Assembly (NCBI GenBank): GCA_019918135.1
Contig: WBZZ01003221.1
Location: 35,138 to 99,137 of the forward strand
Length of the DNA: 64,000 bases
From: Paulinella micropora
Taxonomy: Eukaryota > Cercozoa > Imbricatea > Euglyphida > Paulinellidae
Direction of reading: 5' to 3'
The position numbers and the translations under genes were made by a program. Below the pieces are notes generated by a model. It ran no database searches. It was given only the letters and a program-made list of their open reading frames with translations, and was not told the DNA's origin. Shown here one piece after another: positions 48,398 to 56,759 of this stretch (position 1 is its first letter; each line of letters starts with the position of its first letter).

Positions 48398-49219
48398 ATG
48401 GAGAAAATAAATAATGTAAAGGTTAAACCAGTCAAGCAAAACGGAGATGGCGACAAGTTGGCAAAAGGATATAAGATGTTTGATGAACCGTATGCCAATA
48501 TTTTTCTTCTCGCTCGCAAGAAGAGTGGCAAGACGACCGCACTGTTTGAAATCCTGAAAAGGACAGCCGACAAAAAGACCCGCATTGTTATTATTGCCAG
48601 CACGATACACAAAGACCACATTTACAAAGAAATGGTTAAGCACTTCAAGAAGAAGGGAAACCCAATGGCGATATACACATATTTGAAAACGGATGGACTG
48701 TCTGTTATTGATTACGAGTTAGACAAGCTGAATAAGCCTGACGAAGAGCAAGAAGAAGGCGAAATCATTCAAGACGAGAAAGAAGAACCGAAGCCGAAGT
48801 TTCTTTATTTTGGTAAAGAGGAAGAGAAGAAACAGAGACAAGCCCCAGCGGAGAGACCGAGCAAATACATTACACCAGAAGTCGTGTTCGTGTTAGATGA
48901 TTTGGGTAGTGGTTTAAGGGATAAGTCCGTAAGCGACCTGTTGAAAAAAAATAGACACTACAAGTCAAAGGTGATTATGAGCTCGCAGTATCTTAACGAT
49001 ATGAAACCTGAGGCGATTAAACAGCTTGACTACCTTCTTATTTTTCCTGGTCAGAGTGTTGATAAAATTGAACTTGTATATAAACATTTAGACCTCGGCT
49101 ATGACCTTGAATACTTCATTGAAAAATATCACGAGGCGACGAAAGAGAGGTTTAACTTTTTGTATGTTGATGCGGTATCTGATGAATTACGAAAGAACTT
49201 CAATATTCGTTTTACTTAA
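48398..49219 (+). CDS. FtsK/HerA-type DNA-packaging ATPase, element 2
   Basis: 273 residues. Walker A is ARKKSGKTTA and Walker B is VVFVLDDL, with a nearly unchanged sequence apart from the charged insert before SKYITPEV. It has no start hairpin here; instead ATTTATATAACC lies just before the ATG. Confidence 0.9.
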   Translation: MEKINNVKVKPVKQNGDGDKLAKGYKMFDEPYANIFLLARKKSGKTTALFEILKRTADKKTRIVIIASTIHKDHIYKEMVKHFKKKGNPMAIYTYLKTDGLSVIDYELDKLNKPDEEQEEGEIIQDEKEEPKPKFLYFGKEEEKKQRQAPAERPSKYITPEVVFVLDDLGSGLRDKSVSDLLKKNRHYKSKVIMSSQYLNDMKPEAIKQLDYLLIFPGQSVDKIELVYKHLDLGYDLEYFIEKYHEATKERFNFLYVDAVSDELRKNFNIRFT

Positions 49220-49300
49220 TTTATTAACACAAGTGTTATAACAAAAAATAACTCGTTATTTTTTTTTTATAAATAAATTATTTTTTTCTATACAATATAG

Positions 49301-49612
49301 ATGCCAACATCACCAGTGATTATTTCACAACCATCGGGATACAATATCAGCTACAATCCAAGCCCTGTAAGTATGCCACAAGCAGGAGGGAAAAGAAAAT
49401 CAAAAAAGAAAGAAGCAGGAGGCAAAGTCAACTGGAAGAAAGTTGGACAAGCCATATTGGATGCTAATAGATTTATCAAGAAGAACCAATTGATTTCAAG
49501 GGGTGCTACCTTTCTTAGCGATGTCGGAGTGCCTTATGCTGACCGTGTAGCGAAAGCTGCAGCCAAACAAGGCTACGGCAAGCAACGAGGAGGAGCCGTT
49601 AAATTTCATTAA
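49301..49612 (+). CDS. Small basic protein with Gly-Gly sites, element 2
   Basis: 103 residues. MPTSPVIISQPSGYNI, a basic cluster (KRKSKKKE), the unchanged amphipathic segment NWKKVGQAILDANRFIKKNQ, and GYGKQRGGAVKFH. The Gly-Gly motifs are at the same places as in element 1. CAATATAG precedes the ATG. Confidence 0.65.
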   Translation: MPTSPVIISQPSGYNISYNPSPVSMPQAGGKRKSKKKEAGGKVNWKKVGQAILDANRFIKKNQLISRGATFLSDVGVPYADRVAKAAAKQGYGKQRGGAVKFH

Positions 49613-49698
49613 CCCTCTCCGTTGTGGTTCCGTATTACTGGCTATCGCCGTAGGAGATAAACTAAACTTTATATTAATTTTTTTCGCTAAAATATACA

Positions 49699-51732
49699 AT
49701 GGTTGTAAAGAAGCCGAAGAAAAAACTTAAACAACGACCACCAAGAATATACAGAACCAAAGATGGCAGACCTTATATCAAAGTGGGGGGCAAACGAGCA
49801 TATCTCAACTTTGGCGAGAAAACGAATGACCTTTCAACACTTCAAATCGTTAAACTGTTTCTGAAATATATGAAAGGGGACAATAAAACGAAGAAAACAC
49901 GAAAGACGAAGGAGCGAATAATCAAGTCCGAATTCAATCGCCTTGAACACGAGAACCGCAACCAGATACAAAACAACCTGCTGAAAAAATATGAACTAAT
50001 ACACGAGCAGGAGCAAAAGGAAAAGAAGTTAAGAGAACAGGCGGAAGATGAGAAGAAAAGAATGGAGAGGAAGGAGAATGCCGACATTAAAGAAAGACAA
50101 GAAGACCTCATAAGGGAGGCGAACAGAGAGCAAAAACTTATAGAGGGTGTAAAATTTGAACAAGATAGAAAAAACAATTTGATGCTATTACCACCTTTCC
50201 AACCTCAATACATACAAGCACCACCACAAGCACCACCCCAAGCACCACCCCAAGCACCACAACTAGGACCACCACAAGCACCACAACTAGGACCAGCACA
50301 AGCACCACAACTAGGACCGCAACTAGGACCACCACAAGCACCAGAAGAAAAGCAGATGCCATTGAAAACAAAAGAAGAGAAAAAGGCTGAAAAGGAATTA
50401 AAAGAAAAATACATTGAATTAATGAAGAAAGCGGGCTTTACAACGAAATTTATTAAAAGTTTGAGCAAAACAGAATTTATCAAACTTGGCACAGGAATAG
50501 AGAAAGCAATAGCCGATGCCCAATCAGCAGATGAGCAGAAAGAACTGGCGGAACAATACAAAAAAGAATTAGAACAAGAAAAAAAACTAGCGGAGGCCAA
50601 AGCGAAACACTTTGAAATTAAAGACAAAATATCATACATATCCGCAGGTTTAAGAAATGATTACAAGTATCCGAAATTGGACATACCTAAAACTTTGGGC
50701 CCTGCTTTGGAAAAAGAAATGAAAGCTCGGGGCAAACCACCACCAAAAAAAGTTAAAGGAAAACACACGACAGCGGGTATGGCACAAGTTATAGTAGATG
50801 AAGGTATTGATTTAGGAATAGACCAGAATGAAATGAGAAAGAAACTCGCTGATTATTTGGGAATAAACCAAGCTGGTGCTGGGGCGAAAACAATGGAGGA
50901 ATTAATCCACAAACTTTTGACGATAGCAAAAATTAAGAAATATTTGAAGAAGGGTAAATACAGAAAAAAAATGAAGAAGAAGGATTATGTAAATAACTTA
51001 GTATCTGAAATGAGAAGCGACCCAAACATTAAAAATCAAGTTTCAAATAATCTCGGTATTCAACCAACCGAGGAACAGCCAACAGAAGTTCAACCGCCAG
51101 CCCCCACCACAGATGTAGAGGAAGTTCAACCGCCAGCCCAAACACCCGAAATCACCGCCGACACAACACCCGAAATCACCGCCGACACAACACCCGAAAT
51201 CACCGCCGACACAACACCCGAAATCGTTGGAGGAGGCCCCTACCGAGGATTAATGACAGATGAAATAGACAACATTATGAAAAAGCACGAATGGTATATC
51301 GGCACGGTAGCCAGCGATGAAATAAACAAATTGAAACCAGAAAAAAGAAAGAAGTATGGTTTTATAATGAACTTGGATAAGTCTAGCCAACCAGGCTCAC
51401 ATTGGATTGCTGTTTGGATTGATACCATTAAAGATGACACTATTGAAATCTACGACCCTCTCGCACTGTATAAGCCGACTGAGCTATTTCTTCACCAAAT
51501 GAAACAGCTTATTGAAAAGAGTAAGCCGAACACATACCTACTTATGAAAGTCAATCAGGTTAAAAACCAAAGCGACACGACAGATACCTGTGGGTGGCAT
51601 AGTATTAGGTTTTTGTTAGAGCGGGCAAAAGGTAATCGGTTTAAATTTGCCAGCGGATGGACTGATTTGAAGGAAAAAGAAGCGGAGGAGTTGAAATCCC
51701 AGAACGGGTATGGCTTTGACACTTTTATCTAG
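49699..51732 (+). CDS. Adenain/Ulp1-like cysteine protease, element 2
   Basis: 677 residues. The same basic N-terminus (RPPRIYRTKDGRPYIKV) and coiled-coil. The Pro-rich tract mixes PPQAP and LGPPQ units, and a new repeat TTPEITAD occurs four times before the protease. Catalytic GSHWIAVW, EIYDPLA and TDTCGWHSIRF (Cys631) are kept. A stretch of about 18 residues after KVGG is absent compared with element 1 (KGEPRKRGVRTRSTKRAY region). Confidence 0.88.
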   Translation: MVVKKPKKKLKQRPPRIYRTKDGRPYIKVGGKRAYLNFGEKTNDLSTLQIVKLFLKYMKGDNKTKKTRKTKERIIKSEFNRLEHENRNQIQNNLLKKYELIHEQEQKEKKLREQAEDEKKRMERKENADIKERQEDLIREANREQKLIEGVKFEQDRKNNLMLLPPFQPQYIQAPPQAPPQAPPQAPQLGPPQAPQLGPAQAPQLGPQLGPPQAPEEKQMPLKTKEEKKAEKELKEKYIELMKKAGFTTKFIKSLSKTEFIKLGTGIEKAIADAQSADEQKELAEQYKKELEQEKKLAEAKAKHFEIKDKISYISAGLRNDYKYPKLDIPKTLGPALEKEMKARGKPPPKKVKGKHTTAGMAQVIVDEGIDLGIDQNEMRKKLADYLGINQAGAGAKTMEELIHKLLTIAKIKKYLKKGKYRKKMKKKDYVNNLVSEMRSDPNIKNQVSNNLGIQPTEEQPTEVQPPAPTTDVEEVQPPAQTPEITADTTPEITADTTPEITADTTPEIVGGGPYRGLMTDEIDNIMKKHEWYIGTVASDEINKLKPEKRKKYGFIMNLDKSSQPGSHWIAVWIDTIKDDTIEIYDPLALYKPTELFLHQMKQLIEKSKPNTYLLMKVNQVKNQSDTTDTCGWHSIRFLLERAKGNRFKFASGWTDLKEKEAEELKSQNGYGFDTFI

Positions 51733-51774
51733 GTAATCAAAAACAAAAATATATTTTTTCATTATATAGGTGCG

Positions 51775-52587
51775 ATGGAGTATAGAGGTGGGCGAAGTAG
51801 CAACATTTACTATGTCAACAGTAAAAATAGGATAAACGGCACGGACAGTGATTTCACTCACTCATTTGATATGAAATCGCTAGACAATCCAACACATTGT
51901 AAAATTTTACATATCTATGTGCCGAAGTCGTATTATTCTGTTTCTTCGCCATACAATACTTTTACACTTAGTGAAGATGGATTTGAGGCGCTAATTACGA
52001 TACCCGAAGGAAACTACACGATGAACAACTTAAAGAATAAACTGGCCGAGGTGCTAACCGCAGACAGCCCCAATGACTACACATACACAATAACAAGCAA
52101 CAACACAAACACCGACCCAGAAGATGGTAAGCTATTATTTACAGTAGCGAATAACGGAGGAATTCAACCGCGGTTTATATTTGACACCGAAACTCGTATT
52201 CACGAAGTAATGGGTTTTGACCGCGACTCAACATATTTCTTTGCCAACAATACCATTAGGTCGCCGAATGTCATAATCTTGACTGGCGAAAAAACATTAT
52301 ATTTACAGTCAGATTTAGTCGGCGAAGGCGATAATCACGTATTACAGGAAATATATACCGCGAATGAAATACCGTTTGGCTCTGTTATCTACGACGGCTC
52401 GGGTAGTGAATATGGAAAACGGCTATCTACTAGTTCAAGCAATGTGTATCGTTTTTACTTGACTGACGAAAACGACCAACCAGTTAATCTCAACGGCCTC
52501 GGCATTGTTATGACATTGTTGATTTACCGTGAGACGAATTATTTTAATTTATTTACATCGTTTTTTAATCTGCTTAAATCTAGATAA
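51775..52587 (+). CDS. Minor capsid (penton-like) protein, element 2
   Basis: 270 residues. SNIYYVNSKNRINGTDSDFT, LHIYVPKSYYSV, NTFTLSEDG, ITIPEGNYTMNNLKNKLAEV; near-identical to element 1. The start is preceded by ATATTTTTTCATTATATAGGTGCG, the T-tract/TATATAG arrangement without a hairpin. Confidence 0.75.
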   Translation: MEYRGGRSSNIYYVNSKNRINGTDSDFTHSFDMKSLDNPTHCKILHIYVPKSYYSVSSPYNTFTLSEDGFEALITIPEGNYTMNNLKNKLAEVLTADSPNDYTYTITSNNTNTDPEDGKLLFTVANNGGIQPRFIFDTETRIHEVMGFDRDSTYFFANNTIRSPNVIILTGEKTLYLQSDLVGEGDNHVLQEIYTANEIPFGSVIYDGSGSEYGKRLSTSSSNVYRFYLTDENDQPVNLNGLGIVMTLLIYRETNYFNLFTSFFNLLKSR

Positions 52588-52656
52588 TTAATTTTAGAAT
52601 TATTTTTTTTTTTGGGGGATTAATATAGGAACCTTTTACAAATCGTTTTTGAGTTC

Positions 52657-52666
52657 GTAAGTTTAC
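52657..52666 (+). promoter_or_regulatory. Palindrome before the major capsid start, element 2
   Basis: GTAAGTTTAC, 5 bp before the ATG at 52672, after TTTTTGAGTTC. Same as in element 1. Confidence 0.5.
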
Positions 52667-52671
52667 ACACA

Positions 52672-54198
52672 ATGCCTACACAACACGGAGGCGAACTAGA
52701 CTTTTCTAAAACTGACTACATCAGTGCTTCTTATCGCTTGAATAAGCTTACCCCTCGTGAGGGTTCTATTACTGTCACTGTTTCTACCGCAGGAGGACAG
52801 GAAAGCAACTTTGACCTTATCAGCCGTCCTTTTAACTTGGCTCGCTCTGTTTTGAGTTTTAATTATGCCCCAGATGCGAAGGCTGGAAACTACAATAAAT
52901 GCTTTATGGATTGCCTGGCCCCGATTAGGCAGATACAATTGATTACGAGAGGTGGTGTTTATCTTTGCGACATTAACGAAGTCGGAAATATCACCAAGAT
53001 GATTTGGAAACCCGAAACCTCCATTGATGATTTACTAGCTTTGGAAAACCACGACAATGGAAGTGGTGCTGGTTGTATGCTTCAAAAGTGTAATGCTACA
53101 ACTACATTTCAACCCGCTAGCGATGCTACAAGGTTGGCCGCATTACAAACAGCCTTGACCGCTTCGGCAGTAGCAGGAAATGCGGCGGGACAAATTGATG
53201 CGGGAATTGATGTTGCTAAGGCTCAGGTTCAGGCCGCATTAAAGGCTTGGATGGCACAACCCACCACAAATGCCCGCCGACACGATGATGCCCTTATCGC
53301 GAATGAGACTGGCACGAGTAAGTTCGTAAATGTCGCTTTTAATGAGGCCAAGTATTTCTCAGCTGGCACTCTTAACAATGCTAGCCCAAGTGTTAATGTT
53401 AAGATTAATCTTGGAATGCTTTACAATACCATTTTCGCTCTGGATAAAACTATTATGTTTCCAGAAATTTTGACTATGCGAATTGTTTGGCAACAGACAC
53501 CCAAAATCTTTTATTATAACAATGATGCTCTTTCTACTGGTGATGGCACTGTTGCGATGGCGGATTCAAATGTTACTATTACTAATCTCAGCCTGTTCTT
53601 AGCTGTTGAAACTAACCCCGATGTCGTTCAATCAATTCAACAGAAGATTATGAGCCCCGAAGGTATGAGCTTCAACATTGATTATTCTTATTTGTATAAA
53701 AACACTGTCGGGCTCGCTTCAACTTCTCAAAATGTTATCCTTAGATTTGACAGAGGCCACGGACGACGAATTAAGAAGATTTATCACTCTGTTTTCAACA
53801 CAACCGAAAATAAGAACACTGCCTACGACAATAGCAACCTGCTCGGTTCTAAGGTCCAAACTTTTTATACTACACTAGACGGAGCACGACTTCAAGAATT
53901 CAATGTTGATTGTCAAACTGGAAAACTAGAAGACTATATGTATCTTAAACCAAAGTTGGAAGGCTCTTCTTTGATGAATAGCAATGTTTATCAATACAAC
54001 TGGTTTTGGTGCGATAGCTTTGACAATACTCGCCCTCTGTGGAGCAAGGACCAAAATGAAATCAGCGGACTACCCCTAGACACCGAGCGACGATGGGAGT
54101 TTATTGCTACAACTGCTAATATTGCGGCCAACCATGACACATTTGTCGTCACTCAGCAAGAAGTAAATGTTAAGAATGGCACCATTACTAGAACTTAA
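52672..54198 (+). CDS. Major capsid protein, element 2
   Basis: 508 residues, MPTQHGGELDFSKTDY start. Framework blocks match element 1 (LDKTIMFPEILTMRIVW, VETNPDVVQSIQQKI, MSPEGMSFNIDYSY, RFDRGHGRRIKKIYHSV, DTERRWEFIATTAN). The variable central part (about 145-210) and the short region after FYYNND are different in length and sequence, as for exposed loops of double-jelly-roll capsid proteins. Confidence 0.78.
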   Translation: MPTQHGGELDFSKTDYISASYRLNKLTPREGSITVTVSTAGGQESNFDLISRPFNLARSVLSFNYAPDAKAGNYNKCFMDCLAPIRQIQLITRGGVYLCDINEVGNITKMIWKPETSIDDLLALENHDNGSGAGCMLQKCNATTTFQPASDATRLAALQTALTASAVAGNAAGQIDAGIDVAKAQVQAALKAWMAQPTTNARRHDDALIANETGTSKFVNVAFNEAKYFSAGTLNNASPSVNVKINLGMLYNTIFALDKTIMFPEILTMRIVWQQTPKIFYYNNDALSTGDGTVAMADSNVTITNLSLFLAVETNPDVVQSIQQKIMSPEGMSFNIDYSYLYKNTVGLASTSQNVILRFDRGHGRRIKKIYHSVFNTTENKNTAYDNSNLLGSKVQTFYTTLDGARLQEFNVDCQTGKLEDYMYLKPKLEGSSLMNSNVYQYNWFWCDSFDNTRPLWSKDQNEISGLPLDTERRWEFIATTANIAANHDTFVVTQQEVNVKNGTITRT

Positions 54199-54275
54199 AC
54201 ACCACCAGTTAGGTAATAGGTAGTAATTAATTTTGATAGATTATTTATTTTTTTGATAATATAGGAACTCTGGTC

Positions 54276-54287
54276 GTAGGTACCTAC
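54276..54287 (+). promoter_or_regulatory. Perfect palindrome before the 416-residue gene, element 2
   Basis: GTAGGTACCTAC, ending one base before the ATG at 54289. Element 1 has GTAGGTCTAC at the same place. Confidence 0.5.
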
Positions 54288-54288
54288 T

Positions 54289-55539
54289 ATGAGCCACCAA
54301 AGAAATTTGATAGCACAAAATCCTGACGGCGACTTCGTAAATGTTAAAGTCGGGTATGATGGACACATTGAAACTAATAATATGAAAACCGCCTTCGGTG
54401 AAGCATTAACCAGTTCATTAACACCAGTATTACAGGAAATATTCCCCTACACAGTTAATACACGGATATGGTCGCTAACTCAAACTAATGCGACCGTAGC
54501 ATTTAATGCGAATATGGCTGAATTGAAAACGGAAGCGAAAGCTACCGCCGATGCCATTATGGTAAGCAAAAAAAGAATTAAATACAGAACAGGGATGGGA
54601 GTTATGTGTCGCTTCACTGCCTTATGGACTACGGATGAAACCAAGGACTACTATTCATTTATTGGCATTGGTGATACCGCATTTGATAATGGTTTCTATT
54701 TTTACAAGACTAAAAATGACGGAATGAATATTCTCCATACCAAAGCAGGAGTGCCTACCTTGGTTTCACAAGCGACTTGGAATGACCCGTGTAATGGAAC
54801 AGGCGATATGCCTAATATGGATTGGACGAAGGGAAATGTATTTCAAATTCAATTCCAATACTTGGGATTTGGTGCTATTAAGTTTTCAATTGAGAACCCG
54901 AATACAGGCGAATTCCAGCAAGTCCATATGATTAAGTATGCGAATGCCAACACGGGTGTCAGTCTTCGGAATACAACTCTCCCTTTTGTGGCACGAATGT
55001 TTAATAATGGTGGAACTGGAATACAAATATTAAAAACAGCCAGTTGTAGTATGTTTATTGAGGGCACCAACACTGTTAATACAAGCATATCAAACGAAGC
55101 GGAAGGAGATGAAAAGGCGAGCACCACGGAAAGCCCAATCCTCAGCATAAAAAATAAAACAACTTTTGATGGTGGTGCGACAAATTATTCAATTGTTTAC
55201 CCAACTCTCGTGAGCATATCAAACGAAGACAGTAAAGTTAATATAGTGCGAATTGTGAAAACAACTGGTGCCCTTACGGCTGAGAACTTTGCCGATATTG
55301 ATGCCAAAACTTCAATTGTGTCAAAGGACACCGCTGCGACTGCTCTTGGTGGTGCTACTATAACTGATGTTATCCTTAAACTGTATGTTAATGCTACTTC
55401 AAGCCAGCTTATTGACCTGCGAACCTACGATGTTCAACTTTCTCCTGGTGAAAATCTAACATTTTTACAAAAGTCTGTCGCTACTGTTAATAATGGAGGA
55501 AATGTGAGTGTTATCGTTAATTTCTTAGAAGACCACTGA
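54289..55539 (+). CDS. Conserved 416-residue probable virion protein, element 2
   Basis: Same length and almost the same sequence as 32195-33445. Changes cluster in a few short surface-like stretches (DTAFDNG, SQATWND, TNTVNTS). The family is not recognised. It lies after the capsid gene in both elements. Confidence 0.65.
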   Translation: MSHQRNLIAQNPDGDFVNVKVGYDGHIETNNMKTAFGEALTSSLTPVLQEIFPYTVNTRIWSLTQTNATVAFNANMAELKTEAKATADAIMVSKKRIKYRTGMGVMCRFTALWTTDETKDYYSFIGIGDTAFDNGFYFYKTKNDGMNILHTKAGVPTLVSQATWNDPCNGTGDMPNMDWTKGNVFQIQFQYLGFGAIKFSIENPNTGEFQQVHMIKYANANTGVSLRNTTLPFVARMFNNGGTGIQILKTASCSMFIEGTNTVNTSISNEAEGDEKASTTESPILSIKNKTTFDGGATNYSIVYPTLVSISNEDSKVNIVRIVKTTGALTAENFADIDAKTSIVSKDTAATALGGATITDVILKLYVNATSSQLIDLRTYDVQLSPGENLTFLQKSVATVNNGGNVSVIVNFLEDH

Positions 55540-55581
55540 ACCTTTTGAAAAAGCTTCACCAAAACAAAAAAAATTTAATAA

Positions 55582-55611
55582 GTTTTTGAGAAATCTCCGC
55601 AAAGCTCCTAC
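55582..55611 (+). promoter_or_regulatory. Decayed start-hairpin remnant
   Basis: GTTTTTGAG ... GCTCCTAC followed by AATTG instead of an ATG. It lies where element 1 has the DUF3223 gene, so it may mark a lost gene. The left hairpin arm is no longer complementary. Confidence 0.4.
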
Positions 55612-55895
55612 AATTGAAGCTGTTTGAATATTTCTTTTTTTAGCTCAGGATAGTTGTCTAGAAATGGTTGCTTCGCCATCCATCTTAAGTATTGGGTATC
55701 AAATACAACCACATCGGCGACTGTCTTTCCCTTATATTTTCCCATAGGTATCTTTCCTTGTTCTTGAAGTTTCTTGTTTTCTGATTTGTATTCATTAATG
55801 TGTCCATCAATTACTTGCTTAATTTCTTGTAAAGTAAATGTTCTGTCTTTGTTGCTGACAGATAGCTGTTCAAATTTTTCACAAAGTTTTTGCAT
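55608..55895 (-). CDS. ExoX C-terminal-like small protein, element 2
   Basis: 95 residues. MGKYKGKTVADVVVFDTQYLRWMAKQP is a clear match to the motif at the C-terminus of exonuclease X-like proteins. There is no catalytic exonuclease domain. The helical first part, LCEKFEQLSV, is shared with element 1. Confidence 0.65.
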   Translation of the reverse strand: MQKLCEKFEQLSVSNKDRTFTLQEIKQVIDGHINEYKSENKKLQEQGKIPMGKYKGKTVADVVVFDTQYLRWMAKQPFLDNYPELKKEIFKQLQL

Positions 55896-55961
55896 CGGTG
55901 TGTGTAGAGTAGTGAGTATATGATAGGGAGGAAAAAAATAAAAAATAATTAATTATATAGA

Positions 55962-56759
55962 ATGTCCGAATGGATAAAGTTCGTTAAGGCTTACTCTGCC
56001 AAACACGGTATAAGCTACAAGGAGGCATTGAAAAAAGCTGGTAGGGCTTATAGGAAACAAAAGGGGGGCAGTGCGGAGTTATCAGAGGATGTCTATTTGT
56101 CTTCGTCAGATAGAAAGGGTGCTGACGGATGGAAGCCAGTTGCTAGCAAAGAAAAATCAACAGTGTATGAAAAAGATGGCAAAGCTATTGTAGCATTTAG
56201 AGGAAGTGCGGATAAGCGAGACTTACTCACAGATGTCGCATTGGTAAAGGGAGTATTAAAAAGAACACCAAGATACAAAGAAGAGCAGAAGCTGGTTAAT
56301 GAAGTCATAAAAAAATATGGTAAGGATAATGTAGAGCTGACGGGTCATAGCCTTGGAGGAACTATTGCGAAAGATTTAAGTAGGCAGACTGGGGTAAGGG
56401 CGACCACATACAATAAAGGCAGTAGCACAAGAGACTTTGTGGAAGGAGTGATTGACCGAGTAGCTGTGAAAGTAAATCCAAAAGGTAAAAGGGCGAAGAC
56501 GGCGAAGCTGACCACGAACTACCGAACCGCATTTGACCCCGTATCGTTAATGGGTGCTACGGCTGTACATACTAAGTTAGTTAAACCAAAAAAAGGAATT
56601 CATACAATCAGGAGCTTCAAGGGTAGGGGCAAAAAATATATCTATAAACTTTTTTATTGCTTTTTTCATTTAATAACCGAATGGTCTAGTTTCAATCGCA
56701 TTATCTACAATTCCTATAATATTTCTTTTGGTGTAAGTAAAGCTGAATATTTTTTCTAA
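55962..56759 (+). CDS. Class-3 lipase, element 2, with extended end
   Basis: 265 residues. The helical start MSEWIKFVKAYSAKHGISYKEA, then KGG, FRGSADKRDLLTDVAL, the catalytic TGHSLGG and AFDPVSL, GIHTIRSF. The element 1 protein stops at ...KKIYL, but here the stop is lost and the frame runs on about 40 residues, overlapping the end of the polymerase gene on the other strand by 90 bp. The extra tail is probably not functional. Confidence 0.8.
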   Translation: MSEWIKFVKAYSAKHGISYKEALKKAGRAYRKQKGGSAELSEDVYLSSSDRKGADGWKPVASKEKSTVYEKDGKAIVAFRGSADKRDLLTDVALVKGVLKRTPRYKEEQKLVNEVIKKYGKDNVELTGHSLGGTIAKDLSRQTGVRATTYNKGSSTRDFVEGVIDRVAVKVNPKGKRAKTAKLTTNYRTAFDPVSLMGATAVHTKLVKPKKGIHTIRSFKGRGKKYIYKLFYCFFHLITEWSSFNRIIYNSYNISFGVSKAEYFF

